Part shown: positions 1 through 8,857 of the stretch, one piece after another
How the letters are laid out: every line of letters begins with the position of its first letter
Numbering within the stretch: the stretch's first letter is position 1
Source: Bacillota bacterium
GTDB taxonomy: Bacteria; Bacillota; UBA4882; UBA8346
Assembly: GCA_023417475.1 (NCBI GenBank)
Contig: JAEZFP010000068.1
Span: forward strand, 310,001-374,000
DNA length: 64,000 nt
Reading direction: 5' to 3'
The notes under the pieces: model-generated
Told to the model about the DNA's origin: nothing
Databases searched by the model: none
What the model saw: only the letters and a program-made list of their open reading frames with translations
Made by a program: the position numbers and the translations under genes

Positions 1-568
1 TACAGTCAGCCCCCGCCGCCTCGACTTGCTGGGCGATCAACGTGATGTCGGTGACGTTGGGCGAAAGCTTCACAATTAACGGTTTGGCGGTGGCTTCCCT
101 GACCGCTTGGGTAATCTCAAAGGCGCAGCGCGGGTCGGTGCCAAAGGCGATCCCGCCCTCTTTCACGTTGGGACAGGAGATATTGAGCTCGTATCCGGAG
201 ACTTCAGCGTAATCATTGAGTCGTTCAACCACGCCAACATATTCGGCGATCGTCTTGCCAACCACATTGACAATAACCGGCGTCTGATATTGCCGTAAGA
301 ACGGCAAAGCTTCCTTAATAAAATATTCCACGCCGGGGTTTTGAAGACCAATGGCATTTAACATGCCGGCCGGAGTTTCATAAACCCGGGGTGGCGGATT
401 GCCCGGCCACGGTTCAAGCGAAACGCCTTTGGTCACAACCGCGCCCAGGACGTCCGGCGTGAAAAACGGTAAGTACTCCCGTCCGTACCCGTAGGTTCCG
501 GAAGCGGGCAACACCGGATTTTTCAATTGTAATCCGGCAATGGTAACCGCTGACGAAGAAGATTTCAT
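1..568 (-). CDS. pyrD: Dihydroorotate dehydrogenase B, catalytic subunit (partial, 3' end cut by window edge)
   Basis: About 189 N-terminal residues are visible; the gene runs off the left edge. It oxidises dihydroorotate to orotate using FMN and hands electrons to PyrK. The reading frame starts MKSSSSAVTIAGLQLKNP and carries the family motifs PASGTYGYG near residue 21, GLQNPGV near 74 and ELNISCPNVKEGG near 127; the Cys of SCPN matches the catalytic Cys of class 1B enzymes. The start ATG overlaps the pyrK stop as ATGA, with AGGAGG upstream, so the two subunits are translationally coupled. The class 1B assignment follows mainly from the adjacent pyrK. Last visible gene of the pyr operon. Confidence 0.95.
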   Translation of the reverse strand, partial: MKSSSSAVTIAGLQLKNPVLPASGTYGYGREYLPFFTPDVLGAVVTKGVSLEPWPGNPPPRVYETPAGMLNAIGLQNPGVEYFIKEALPFLRQYQTPVIVNVVGKTIAEYVGVVERLNDYAEVSGYELNISCPNVKEGGIAFGTDPRCAFEITQAVREATAKPLIVKLSPNVTDITLIAQQVEAAGADC

Positions 569-1365
569 TCCAGATCCACCTCCTTCAGATCGAAAACCGG
601 CCCATCCACGCAGACCCGGCTGTAACCGTGTTTACTTTTGCAGACACAACCCAAGCAGGCGCCAACGCCACAAGCCATGTAAGACTCCAACGAGACTTGT
701 CCGGCGATTTCAGCTTCGAGTCCGATCCGTTGAACCGCTTGCAACATCGGGGTAGGTCCGCAAGCTGCCAGAAAATCAAAGGGGGTCTCACCCAGCTTCG
801 CAAGCAACGCGGTTGTCACCAACCCCTGGCCGCCATAACTCCCATCCTCGGTCACCGGAAACAGCTCAATCCCCAGCGCATTCCAACGTGCCAACTCCAA
901 CAGATCGCTCCGGGAACGCCCACCGTAGAACAGGTTGATCCGGCAACCGGGCCGCTCTTGCACCAACTTTTGAGCCAGGCAATACATTGGCGGCATGCCG
1001 ACGCCGCCGGCAATTAAGGCGATATTCCGGGCTGATTCCGGCACTTGAAACCCATTGCCCACCGGACCAAAGACTGTCAGTAACTCTCCGGTTTGTTTGG
1101 CGGCCAGCATTCCGGTTCCCCGGCCGACCGCCTTAAAAATAAACGCGACGGTTCCGGCCTGCCGATCAATCCGGTAAATACTGATCGGGCGCGCCAACAA
1201 CGGATCGAGGCTGTCCGACTCCGCCACCCGGACTTCAATGAACTGTCCCGGTACCGCCTGTTCGGCGATGGCCGGAGCCAGCAATTCAAAATGATAATAG
1301 CCGGAACCGAGGATCTCCGCTTGCTGAATTAGTGCTTGAACCTGTATCATCGTCGCCTCGTTCAT
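565..1365 (-). CDS. pyrK: Dihydroorotate dehydrogenase B, electron transfer subunit
   Basis: 266 residues. PyrK passes electrons from the FMN subunit PyrD to NAD+ through FAD and one [2Fe-2S] cluster. The N-terminal half is a ferredoxin-reductase-like FAD domain (RPISIYRID near residue 60, the usual RPxSI flavin motif), followed by a nucleotide-binding domain (IALIAGGVGMPPM near 137). A C-terminal Cys cluster, CGVGACLGCVC then a later Cys in SRVCVDGP, fits the iron-sulfur site. It overlaps carB upstream and pyrD downstream by four bases each (ATGA), the tightest coupling in the operon. A second in-frame ATG six codons in is possible as start. Confidence 0.95.
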   Translation of the reverse strand: MNEATMIQVQALIQQAEILGSGYYHFELLAPAIAEQAVPGQFIEVRVAESDSLDPLLARPISIYRIDRQAGTVAFIFKAVGRGTGMLAAKQTGELLTVFGPVGNGFQVPESARNIALIAGGVGMPPMYCLAQKLVQERPGCRINLFYGGRSRSDLLELARWNALGIELFPVTEDGSYGGQGLVTTALLAKLGETPFDFLAACGPTPMLQAVQRIGLEAEIAGQVSLESYMACGVGACLGCVCKSKHGYSRVCVDGPVFDLKEVDLE

Positions 1366-4300
1366 AATAATTGTTTGTTCCGGTAACCCCGGAAATCCTG
1401 AATCGGCAGGACGCTATTAGGCTCTTTCCCTTCCTCCAGCGCCAATAAAACTTGCAAAAAGGCGGTTACAGTATCCAGCGAGGTCAGACAAGGAATATTA
1501 TGTTCAACCGAAGCGCGGCGAATTTTGAATCCATCCCGTTCCGGTTCCTTCCCGCGGGTGATGGTATTCACCAGCAACTGCACTTCGCCGTTTTTAATCG
1601 CATCCATGAGATTGGGCGAATCTTCGTCAATTTTGTTCAACTTGATCACCGGCACGCCGCGGACCCGGAGGTAAGCGGCAGTCCCCATGGTCGCCATAAT
1701 TCGGAAACCGCGCTCCGACAACTTCTGCAACAGCGGTAACGCTTCCGCTTTATCACGGTCGGAGAGGGTCGCCAAGATCGTGCCGCCGCGCGGCAAGTTA
1801 AATCCGGCGGCAATGAACGCTTTATACAGCGCCCCGGGATAGGTCGGATCAACCCCCATCACCTCGCCGGTAGACTTCATCTCCGGCCCAAGCGAGATAT
1901 CGACCTGGGTCAGTTTTTGGAATGAGAAGACCGGCGCCTTGACGGCAATCAGTTTGGCCTCGGGCCATAACCCGCCCGCGTAACCCTGCTCGTGCAAGGA
2001 CTGGCCCAACACCGCTTTGGTCGCGACTTGCACCATCGGGATTCCGGTAATCTTGCTCATGAAAGGAACCGTCCGGCTGGAGCGGGGATTCACTTCGATA
2101 CAGTAGACCTCTTCATCGGTCATGACAAACTGAATATTAATCAAGCCTACAACCTTTAAGGCTTTGGCAAACTTCATAGTATAGTTTAAGATCTTTTCCT
2201 GCTCTTCCATACTTAAGTGTTGACTTGGGTAGATGGCGATGGAGTCACCGGAGTGTACTCCCGCCCGTTCCAGATGCTCCATGATTCCCGGAATCAACAC
2301 GTTCGCGCCGTCGCAGATGGCGTCAACTTCACATTCCCGGCCGGAGACGTAACGGTCGACCAACACCGGATGCTCCGGCGAAGCCTTCACGGCCCGGTTC
2401 AGGTAATCACGGAGTTCGTCCAGATTATAGACGATCTCCATCGCCCGGCCACCCAACACGTATGACGGTCGTACCAACACCGGGAATCCGATCGCTTCGG
2501 CGACTTGCAACGCTTCTTCGGACGAGACCACCGTCCGGCCTTCCGGTTTCGGGATACCCAACTCGACCAGCAACTTATCAAAACGCTTCCGGTCTTCCGC
2601 TAAGTCAATCGAATCAACCGACGTGCCGAGTATCTTAATCCCCGCTTTTTCCAGTTTGGCCGCTAAGTTAATGGCCGTTTGGCCGCCAAACTGCACGATA
2701 ACTCCTTCCGGTTGTTCCAACTCCAGGATATGCAACACATCCTCGACGGTCAACGGTTCAAAATAAAGCCGGTCGCCGGTATCAAAGTCGGTACTGACGG
2801 TCTCCGGGTTGTTATTGATGATAATCGCTTCAATCCCCGCCTGTTTTAAGGCCCAAACCGAATGGACGCTACAGTAGTCAAATTCGATTCCTTGGCCGAT
2901 CCGGATCGGGCCGGAGCCGATCACCGCGATCTTCCGTTTCGCGGTGGGAATTGCTTCATTCTCCTGATCGTAACAGGAGTAGAAGTACGGCGTCGCCGCT
3001 TCGAACTCGGCGGCGCAAGTATCCACCATCTTGTAGACCGGACGTAAATTATGCTCATACCGGAACTGGCGCACTGTTTCTTCGGTAACCTTCGTCAGCC
3101 GGGCGATCTCGCGGTCCGAAAAACCCAGCTGTTTGGCGGCGGTCAGAACTGCGCTATTTTGATACCCTTCCGCTTGTAACCGTTGCTCCATTGTTACAAT
3201 GTGCAACAGTTTCTTTAAAAAGAACGGATCAACCTTGGTCCGCCGGTTCAAGTCCTCGATGGTGTAACCGCGGCGCAGACATTCCGCCAGCAAAAAGAGG
3301 CGCCGGTCGTCGGCGGCCACAATGGCGGCTTCCAGCTCTTGATTATTGATGTCTTCAATGCCGGGCAACGACAGGCCGTATTGGCCGATTTCCAGGGAAC
3401 GGACCGCTTTTAACAATCCCGCTTCCAGCGAACGGTCAATCGCCATCACTTCGCCGGTGGCTTTCATTTGCGTGTTTAAGGTACGGTCGGCCAGATTGAA
3501 CTTGTCGAACGGCCAACGCGGAATTTTGGTCACCACATAGTCCAAGGCCGGCTCAAACGAGGCATAGGTTTTGCCGGTGACGGCATTTTTAATCTCGTCC
3601 AGATGCAGTCCGACCGCAATCTTGGCCGCCACTTTGGCGATGGGGTAACCGGTGGCCTTTGAGGCCAGGGCGCTCGAACGGCTCACCCGCGGATTCACTT
3701 CGATCACATAGTATTGAAAACTGTGCGGGTCCAAGGCAAACTGGACGTTACACCCGCCTTCAATCCCTAACGCCCGGATGATCTTCAGCGCTGCGGCGCG
3801 CAACATTTGATACTCGCGGTCAGCCAGCGTTTGACTAGGCGCTACAACGATACTGTCGCCGGTGTGAATCCCAACCGGGTCGAAGTTTTCCATATTACAA
3901 ACGGTGATACAGGCGTTATTCGCATCCCGCATCACTTCATACTCAATTTCCTTATATCCGGCGATTGACTGTTCCAACAACACCTGAGTAATCGGGCTTA
4001 AGGTCAAGCCGCGGGTCGTGACCTCTTCCAATTCCGTCCGGTTATTGGCGAACCCGCCGCCGCTGCCGCCCATGGTAAAGGCCGGGCGGATAATCAAGGG
4101 ATAACCGACCCGGTCGGCAAATTCATAGGCTTCATCCAACTTGGATACGATCGCGCTTTCCGGAATCGGCTCGCCGATCTCTTGCATGGTCTGTTTGAAG
4201 AGATTGCGGTCTTCCGCTTTTTGAATCGCGGTTAAGGGCGTCCCAAGCAGGCGAACCTTAAACTCTTCGAGAATACCGGCCTCGGCCAATTTCACCGCCA

Positions 4301-4592
4301 GGTTCAATCCGACCTGACCGCCCAAGGTAGGCAGCAAACCATCGGGCCGCTCTTTGGCAATGATATTGCGTAATGAATCCACGGTCAGCGGCTCAATATA
4401 AACACGGTCCGCCATATTGGCGTCGGTCATGATCGTCGCGGGATTGGAGTTGACCAGCACCACCGAGAGGCCTTCCTCACGTAAAGAACGGCAAGCTTGG
4501 GTACCGGCGTAATCAAACTCCGCCGCTTGACCGATGATGATCGGGCCGGAGCCAATCACCATTACTTTTTTAAGCGATTGATCTAAAGGCAT
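1362..4592 (-). CDS. carB: Carbamoyl-phosphate synthase large subunit
   Basis: 1076 residues from the chosen ATG. It makes carbamoyl phosphate from ammonia (delivered by CarA), bicarbonate and two ATP, for pyrimidine and arginine synthesis. The two homologous ATP-grasp halves are visible: the first starts near KKVMVIGSGPIIIGQ, the second near KRKIAVIGSGPIRIGQ about 550 residues later. A C-terminal MGS-like allosteric domain begins near GGTILATLSD. Length is normal for the family. A longer frame begins at a GTG (4604) that sits in the ribosome-binding sequence GTGGGTGA, so ATG 4592 is preferred. It follows carA after about 40 bases and overlaps pyrK by four. Confidence 0.96.
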   Translation of the reverse strand: MPLDQSLKKVMVIGSGPIIIGQAAEFDYAGTQACRSLREEGLSVVLVNSNPATIMTDANMADRVYIEPLTVDSLRNIIAKERPDGLLPTLGGQVGLNLAVKLAEAGILEEFKVRLLGTPLTAIQKAEDRNLFKQTMQEIGEPIPESAIVSKLDEAYEFADRVGYPLIIRPAFTMGGSGGGFANNRTELEEVTTRGLTLSPITQVLLEQSIAGYKEIEYEVMRDANNACITVCNMENFDPVGIHTGDSIVVAPSQTLADREYQMLRAAALKIIRALGIEGGCNVQFALDPHSFQYYVIEVNPRVSRSSALASKATGYPIAKVAAKIAVGLHLDEIKNAVTGKTYASFEPALDYVVTKIPRWPFDKFNLADRTLNTQMKATGEVMAIDRSLEAGLLKAVRSLEIGQYGLSLPGIEDINNQELEAAIVAADDRRLFLLAECLRRGYTIEDLNRRTKVDPFFLKKLLHIVTMEQRLQAEGYQNSAVLTAAKQLGFSDREIARLTKVTEETVRQFRYEHNLRPVYKMVDTCAAEFEAATPYFYSCYDQENEAIPTAKRKIAVIGSGPIRIGQGIEFDYCSVHSVWALKQAGIEAIIINNNPETVSTDFDTGDRLYFEPLTVEDVLHILELEQPEGVIVQFGGQTAINLAAKLEKAGIKILGTSVDSIDLAEDRKRFDKLLVELGIPKPEGRTVVSSEEALQVAEAIGFPVLVRPSYVLGGRAMEIVYNLDELRDYLNRAVKASPEHPVLVDRYVSGRECEVDAICDGANVLIPGIMEHLERAGVHSGDSIAIYPSQHLSMEEQEKILNYTMKFAKALKVVGLINIQFVMTDEEVYCIEVNPRSSRTVPFMSKITGIPMVQVATKAVLGQSLHEQGYAGGLWPEAKLIAVKAPVFSFQKLTQVDISLGPEMKSTGEVMGVDPTYPGALYKAFIAAGFNLPRGGTILATLSDRDKAEALPLLQKLSERGFRIMATMGTAAYLRVRGVPVIKLNKIDEDSPNLMDAIKNGEVQLLVNTITRGKEPERDGFKIRRASVEHNIPCLTSLDTVTAFLQVLLALEEGKEPNSVLPIQDFRGYRNKQLL

Positions 4593-4631
4593 GGTTTCAC
4601 CCACTTGAAATTATTTTAATCAAAACCTTGT

Positions 4632-5699
4632 TTAGAGATAAGATACAAACTCTTCGAATAAATATGCAGAGTCGGTTGGGCCGGGGGCCGCTTCGGGATG
4701 GTATTGCACCGAGAACAACGGCAGGTGCTTGTGGCGAATTCCTTCAACCGTTCCATCATTGACATTGCGGTGCGAGACGATGGCTTCATCGGGATCGAGC
4801 GAATCGGGATGCACCGCAAAGCCATGGTTTTGGGAGGTGATAATCACCTTGCCACTGATCAGGTCTTTGACCGGATGGTTGCCGCCCCGGTGGCCGAATT
4901 TCAACTTATAGGTGTCGCCGCCCAACGCCAGACCGATGATTTGATGACCCAGGCAGATTCCGAAGATCGGCAACTTCCCTTTAAGTTCTTGAACGGTTTT
5001 CACTGCATACGGTACGTCTTTGGGGTCGCCGGGGCCGTTGGAAAGCATGATGCCGTTGGGTTTCAGTTTCAAAATCGTTTCGCTGGCCGTATCACAAGGC
5101 ACCACCGTGACTTTACAGCCATAATTCACTAAGCTCCGCGCGATGTTGGCTTTAGCGCCGAAATCGACTAACACCACATGCTTCGTACCGTCGCCTTCGG
5201 TATAAATCCGGTCGGTGGTGACACCGCGGATAAAATCTTGGCCCGAGAGGTCGGGGATGGCCGCGACCCGTTGCAAAACCGCGGCGTCGGACTCGTCGGA
5301 AGCGGTGATCAAACCGCGCATCGTTCCTTTGCTCCGCAGTTGTTTGGTCAGCGAACGGGTATCGATCCCGGCGATTCCCGGAATATCATATTGTTTCAAA
5401 AAGGCGTCAACTGTTAAGGATGCCCGCCAATTGCTGGGCACTTCGCAATATTCCCGGACGACAAAACCCCGGGCGTGCGGCCGTTGCGATTCGTAATCGT
5501 TTGGGTTGACACCGTAATTGCCGATCAAAGGATAGGTCATGGTTACAATCTGGCCACTGTACGAAGGGTCGGTCAGAATCTCTTGATAACCGGTCATTCC
5601 TGTATTGAAAACAACCTCACCGCCAATCTCCGTTGCAGCTCCAAACGATTGTCCATAATATATCGTACCGTCTTCCAATATCAGGCGGGCCTGTTTCAT
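4632..5699 (-). CDS. carA: Carbamoyl-phosphate synthase small subunit (glutaminase)
   Basis: 355 residues, the standard length. It hydrolyses glutamine and channels ammonia to CarB. The N-terminal domain is CarA-specific (LILEDGTIYYGQSFG, then VFNTGMTGYQEILTDPSY). The C-terminal class I glutamine amidotransferase domain shows the nucleophile elbow FGICLGHQIIG and the His-Glu of the catalytic triad in QYHPEAAPGP. GGAGG lies nine bases before the ATG. The 80-base gap to pyrC is the largest inside the operon and holds a weak promoter-like sequence, so carAB-pyrKD may have extra transcription. Confidence 0.96.
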   Translation of the reverse strand: MKQARLILEDGTIYYGQSFGAATEIGGEVVFNTGMTGYQEILTDPSYSGQIVTMTYPLIGNYGVNPNDYESQRPHARGFVVREYCEVPSNWRASLTVDAFLKQYDIPGIAGIDTRSLTKQLRSKGTMRGLITASDESDAAVLQRVAAIPDLSGQDFIRGVTTDRIYTEGDGTKHVVLVDFGAKANIARSLVNYGCKVTVVPCDTASETILKLKPNGIMLSNGPGDPKDVPYAVKTVQELKGKLPIFGICLGHQIIGLALGGDTYKLKFGHRGGNHPVKDLISGKVIITSQNHGFAVHPDSLDPDEAIVSHRNVNDGTVEGIRHKHLPLFSVQYHPEAAPGPTDSAYLFEEFVSYL

Positions 5700-5746
5700 C
5701 CGAACGAACCTCCTAGAAAATTTAGGTCTTACTGTTGTCTTAAGTC

Positions 5747-5776
5747 ATTGTATCATAAATATACATTTTAGTGAAA
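5747..5776 (-). promoter_or_regulatory. Possible internal promoter before carA
   Basis: On the minus strand TTTCAC, an 18-base spacer and TACAAT stand about 50 bases before the carA start, in the only sizeable gap of the operon. The match is modest and carA may simply be read through from pyrC. Confidence 0.3.
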
Positions 5777-5779
5777 TAT

Positions 5780-7069
5780 TTATTCAATAAAATGATGATT
5801 GTGATATCTTAAATTTCCGTTAACCCAGACCGTTGCCACTTTGCCTTGCAGCTTTTTACCGAAGAACGGCGAGTTTTTCGACTTCGAGGCAATTTGGTCC
5901 GGCGTCACTTCCCAAACGAATTCGGGATCGAAGATTACCACATCCGCCAAAGCGTCTTTGCGTAAACTGCCGCCCGGCAGATTCAGCACGCGGGCCGGAT
6001 TGACCGCCAGTTTCTCGACCAACGCTTCCTTGGTTAACCAACCGCCCAACACCAGTTCGGTCCAGGCAACGCCCAACGCGGTTTCGAATCCGATCATGCC
6101 GGTTAGCGCCCGCGAAAATTCGCGATGTTTTTCTTCCAAAGTATGGGGGGCGTGGTCGGTGGCAATCACGTCGATGACGCCGTCTTGCAAACCTTGCCGC
6201 AAGGCTTCGCGATGTTCGGCAGAACGGAGCGGCGGACTGACCCGGAAAGCAGTGTCGTACGTCTCCACCACTTGATCGGTTAAGGTAAAATGATGCGGCG
6301 TCACTTCGGCACTGACCGCGACGCCGCGCCGTTTGGCCTCGGCCACCAAGGCGACGCTCCGCTCGGTGCTAAGATGACAGATATGAACTTGTCCACCGGT
6401 ATATTCCGCCAGCAATAAGTCCCGGGCGATCATGATATCCTCGGCCACTGCCGGGATCCCCGGTAACCCAAGTACGGTCGACCAGTACCCTTCATGCATG
6501 ACGCCGTCGCCGGCCAATTGCGGTTCTTCCTCATGCAGCAGTAATGGTAACTGAAATAGCTTAGCATATTCAAACGCCGAACGCAACACTGCGGGATTGG
6601 TCAGCGTCTTGCCGTCGTCGGAGAAAGCCACGGCCCCGGCGGCGGCCATCTCGCCCATCTCCGCCAACTCCTCGCCTTTGAGGCCCTTGGTGACCGCGCC
6701 GATCGGATAGACTTTCGCCCAACCGCTCGCGGCCGCCTTTTGTTTGATAAACTCGATCACCACCGCGCTGTCGGCCACGGGATTGGTATTGGCCATACAG
6801 GCGACTCCCGTAAAGCCGCCCCGAATCGCCGCGCGGGCGCCGCTGGCGATGGTTTCTTTATCTTCCCGGCCCGGTTCCCGTAAATGGCAGTGCATATCGA
6901 TAAAGCCCGGACAGATCAGTTTGCCGTCGGCCTGAATGATTTGAGCGTCCTCCACCGGCAATTCCCTACCAACCGCCGCGATCCGGTCGCCGTCGATCAG
7001 CAGATCGCCAACTCCGAGATACCCACCGGCCGGGTCAATAATCTCGCCACCTTTAATGCAGTATTTCAT
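5780..7069 (-). CDS. pyrC: Dihydroorotase
   Basis: 429 residues, the length of the Bacillus-type (class I) enzyme. It interconverts carbamoyl aspartate and dihydroorotate. Amidohydrolase metal motifs are visible: DMHCHLREPG near residue 58 (two metal His), LLLHEEEP, HICHLST near 231, and the catalytic Asp in IATDHAPHT near 303. The start has GGAGG with good spacing and overlaps the end of pyrB by 17 bases, indicating coupled translation. Confidence 0.96.
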   Translation of the reverse strand: MKYCIKGGEIIDPAGGYLGVGDLLIDGDRIAAVGRELPVEDAQIIQADGKLICPGFIDMHCHLREPGREDKETIASGARAAIRGGFTGVACMANTNPVADSAVVIEFIKQKAAASGWAKVYPIGAVTKGLKGEELAEMGEMAAAGAVAFSDDGKTLTNPAVLRSAFEYAKLFQLPLLLHEEEPQLAGDGVMHEGYWSTVLGLPGIPAVAEDIMIARDLLLAEYTGGQVHICHLSTERSVALVAEAKRRGVAVSAEVTPHHFTLTDQVVETYDTAFRVSPPLRSAEHREALRQGLQDGVIDVIATDHAPHTLEEKHREFSRALTGMIGFETALGVAWTELVLGGWLTKEALVEKLAVNPARVLNLPGGSLRKDALADVVIFDPEFVWEVTPDQIASKSKNSPFFGKKLQGKVATVWVNGNLRYHNHHFIE

Positions 7070-7994
7070 CTTTATTTCCTCCTCCGGTTAACAAGTACAA
7101 GAGCGCCATCCGCACCGCCACTCCGTTGGTCACTTGTTCGGTGATGACCGATTGGTCATGGACGGAAACCGCTTCACTGATTTCGACACCCAGATTGGCC
7201 GGCCCCGGATGCATTACCATCAGGTCGGGCCGCGCTTGTTGCAAGCGGGTTAGATTGACTCCAAACAGTTTCGAGTACTCCCGCAAGGTCGGGAAGTATG
7301 CTTTGGTCTGCCGTTCCAGCTGGATTCGTAAGATATTGACCACATCGGCGTCGCGTAATGCCTTGTCCAGGTCGGTCGCGACGGTTACGCCAAACTCGCC
7401 GATTCCCTTCGGCATCAAAGTAGGCGGTCCGACGACCGTGACCTTGGCGCCGAGTTTGGTCAAAGCGTAAATATTGGATTTGGCGACCCGGCTGTGCATG
7501 ATGTCACCGACGATGACCACATTCAAACCGTTAAAACTCTTCTTTCGCTCCCGAATCGAGTACAGGTCGAGCAACCCTTGGGTCGGATGTTCGTGAGCGC
7601 CGTCGCCGGCGTTGATGACATGCGCCGCGACCGAGTCGGCCAACAACTTCGGCGTTCCGCCCAACGAATGCCGGATAATGATCACATCGACCCCCATCGC
7701 TTCCAACGTCCGGGCGGTGTCGACGAAACTTTCGCCTTTGGCCACGCTACTGGAGGAGACGGTCAGATTCACCACGTCGGCGCTCATCCACTTGCCAGCA
7801 ATCTCAAATGAGGTGCGGGTCCGGGTACTCGGTTCGAAAAACAGGGTCACAACCGTTTTGCCCCGGAGTGTCGGCAGTTTTTTCAGATCCCGGTTAAAGA
7901 TGTCTTTACATGCTTCGGTCGTATCCAAGATTAATTGAATCTGTTCGGTGGCTAAATCCCGTAATCCCAACAAATCTTTTGGCAGTTTCACCAT
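7053..7994 (-). CDS. pyrB: Aspartate carbamoyltransferase catalytic chain
   Basis: 313 residues. It joins carbamoyl phosphate and aspartate, the committed step of pyrimidine synthesis. The carbamoyl-phosphate loop FFEPSTRTRTSFE is near residue 53, HPTQGLLDLYSI near 137 and the aspartate-side motif HPGPANLGVE near 262 (most relatives read HPGPMNRGVE). No pyrI regulatory chain is nearby, as usual in Firmicutes, where control is through PyrR. The gene follows a PyrR-type attenuator in the gap to pyrR and overlaps pyrC by 17 bases. Confidence 0.96.
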   Translation of the reverse strand: MVKLPKDLLGLRDLATEQIQLILDTTEACKDIFNRDLKKLPTLRGKTVVTLFFEPSTRTRTSFEIAGKWMSADVVNLTVSSSSVAKGESFVDTARTLEAMGVDVIIIRHSLGGTPKLLADSVAAHVINAGDGAHEHPTQGLLDLYSIRERKKSFNGLNVVIVGDIMHSRVAKSNIYALTKLGAKVTVVGPPTLMPKGIGEFGVTVATDLDKALRDADVVNILRIQLERQTKAYFPTLREYSKLFGVNLTRLQQARPDLMVMHPGPANLGVEISEAVSVHDQSVITEQVTNGVAVRMALLYLLTGGGNKDEILH

Positions 7995-8028
7995 TGGCTC
8001 CCGCTCCTATCGTATTTTCTTCGGGTAT

Positions 8029-8056
8029 AAAAAAACTCCCCTACTAAAAAGGGGAG
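8029..8056 (-). terminator. Attenuator terminator in the pyrR-pyrB gap
   Basis: On the minus strand the perfect stem CTCCCC/GGGGAG (arms 8036-8041 and 8051-8056) is followed by a run of T. It lies about 35 bases before pyrB and 25 bases after a PyrR-binding loop, the standard order of a pyr attenuator. Confidence 0.9.
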
Positions 8057-8081
8057 GATTATCACTGCAGCTCCTCCCTTG

Positions 8082-8097
8082 CTGCCTCACAGGACAG
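8082..8097 (-). promoter_or_regulatory. PyrR-binding anti-antiterminator of the pyrB leader
   Basis: The minus-strand RNA reads CUGUCCUGUGAGGCAG, a stem with the conserved PyrR-recognised loop UCCNGNGAGG. PyrR with UMP stabilises this hairpin in other Firmicutes, favouring the downstream terminator. It begins directly after the pyrR stop codon. Confidence 0.9.
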
Positions 8098-8098
8098 T

Positions 8099-8647
8099 TT
8101 AAAGGGAATCGTTTTCACTGATTACTACACTATCTTCGCCATCAATCTCTTGCAGCTTCACATGGACGATTTCACGGGTTGAGGTTGGAACGTTTTTACC
8201 GACATAGTCGGCGCGAATCGGTAATTCCCGATGACCCCGGTCGATCAAAACCGCCAATTGAATACTGGACGCCCTGCCGAGATCCATCAACGCATCCAAC
8301 GCGGCGCGAACCGTTCGCCCGGTAAATAGGACATCATCGACCAAGATTAGCTTCTTGCCGGCAATTTTTCCCGGTATTTCGGTCCGGTGCAAGACCGGCT
8401 GCGAAGAGATTAACGAAAGGTCATCGCGGTAAAAAGTGATGTCTAACATGCCCACCGGAATTTCGACGCCTTCGTGTTGTTTGATAAAATCCGCCAGTCG
8501 ATTCGCCAACGGCACGCCCCGGGTTCGAATCCCCACCAACACCAAATCGTCGGTCCCTTTATTCCGTTCCGTAATCTCATGCGAGAGTCGGAAAAGGGCT
8601 CGGCGGACTGTATCCGCATCCATTACTTGGGCTTTCACCTTAAACAT
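8099..8647 (-). CDS. pyrR: Bifunctional pyr operon attenuation protein / uracil phosphoribosyltransferase
   Basis: 182 residues, the normal size. PyrR binds pyr mRNA when UMP is plentiful and promotes termination; it also has uracil phosphoribosyltransferase activity. The PRPP-binding motif LILVDDVLFTGRTVRAALD lies near residue 94, and the family signature GIRTRGVPLANRL near 41. GGAGGGGG precedes the ATG. It is the first gene of the operon and is flanked on both sides by PyrR-type hairpins, so it probably controls its own synthesis as well as pyrB onward. Confidence 0.97.
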   Translation of the reverse strand: MFKVKAQVMDADTVRRALFRLSHEITERNKGTDDLVLVGIRTRGVPLANRLADFIKQHEGVEIPVGMLDITFYRDDLSLISSQPVLHRTEIPGKIAGKKLILVDDVLFTGRTVRAALDALMDLGRASSIQLAVLIDRGHRELPIRADYVGKNVPTSTREIVHVKLQEIDGEDSVVISENDSL

Positions 8648-8680
8648 TCGTTCGCCCCCTCCAAAGTTTTACCGCGCAAC

Positions 8681-8715
8681 AAAAAACCTTCTTGTGCGCA
8701 TGGCATAAGAAGGTT
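8681..8715 (-). terminator. Attenuator terminator in the pyrR leader
   Basis: On the minus strand AACCTTCTT pairs with AAGAAGGTT, followed by a T run, about 35 bases before the pyrR start and after a PyrR-binding loop. Confidence 0.88.
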
Positions 8716-8740
8716 AAGTACAAATTTCAAATACCCCTTC

Positions 8741-8758
8741 CTAGCCTCGCAGGACTAG
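8741..8758 (-). promoter_or_regulatory. PyrR-binding anti-antiterminator of the pyrR leader
   Basis: The minus-strand RNA CUAGUCCUGCGAGGCUAG forms a perfect five-base-pair stem closing the PyrR consensus loop. It lies within the first 40 transcribed bases predicted from the promoter at 8782-8810. Confidence 0.9.
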
Positions 8759-8781
8759 TCTTAAAGGACTTTATTGATATT

Positions 8782-8810
8782 AGCTTACCAAAGTCGGCGC
8801 CAACTGTCAA
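8782..8810 (-). promoter_or_regulatory. Sigma-A promoter of the pyr operon
   Basis: On the minus strand TTGACA, a 17-base spacer and TAAGCT lie about 135 bases before the pyrR start, leaving room for the attenuator leader. Confidence 0.8.
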
Positions 8811-8857
8811 CCTGCGAATTGCTTTTTAAGGTGACATTTTGGTAAACTGCGCTTTGA

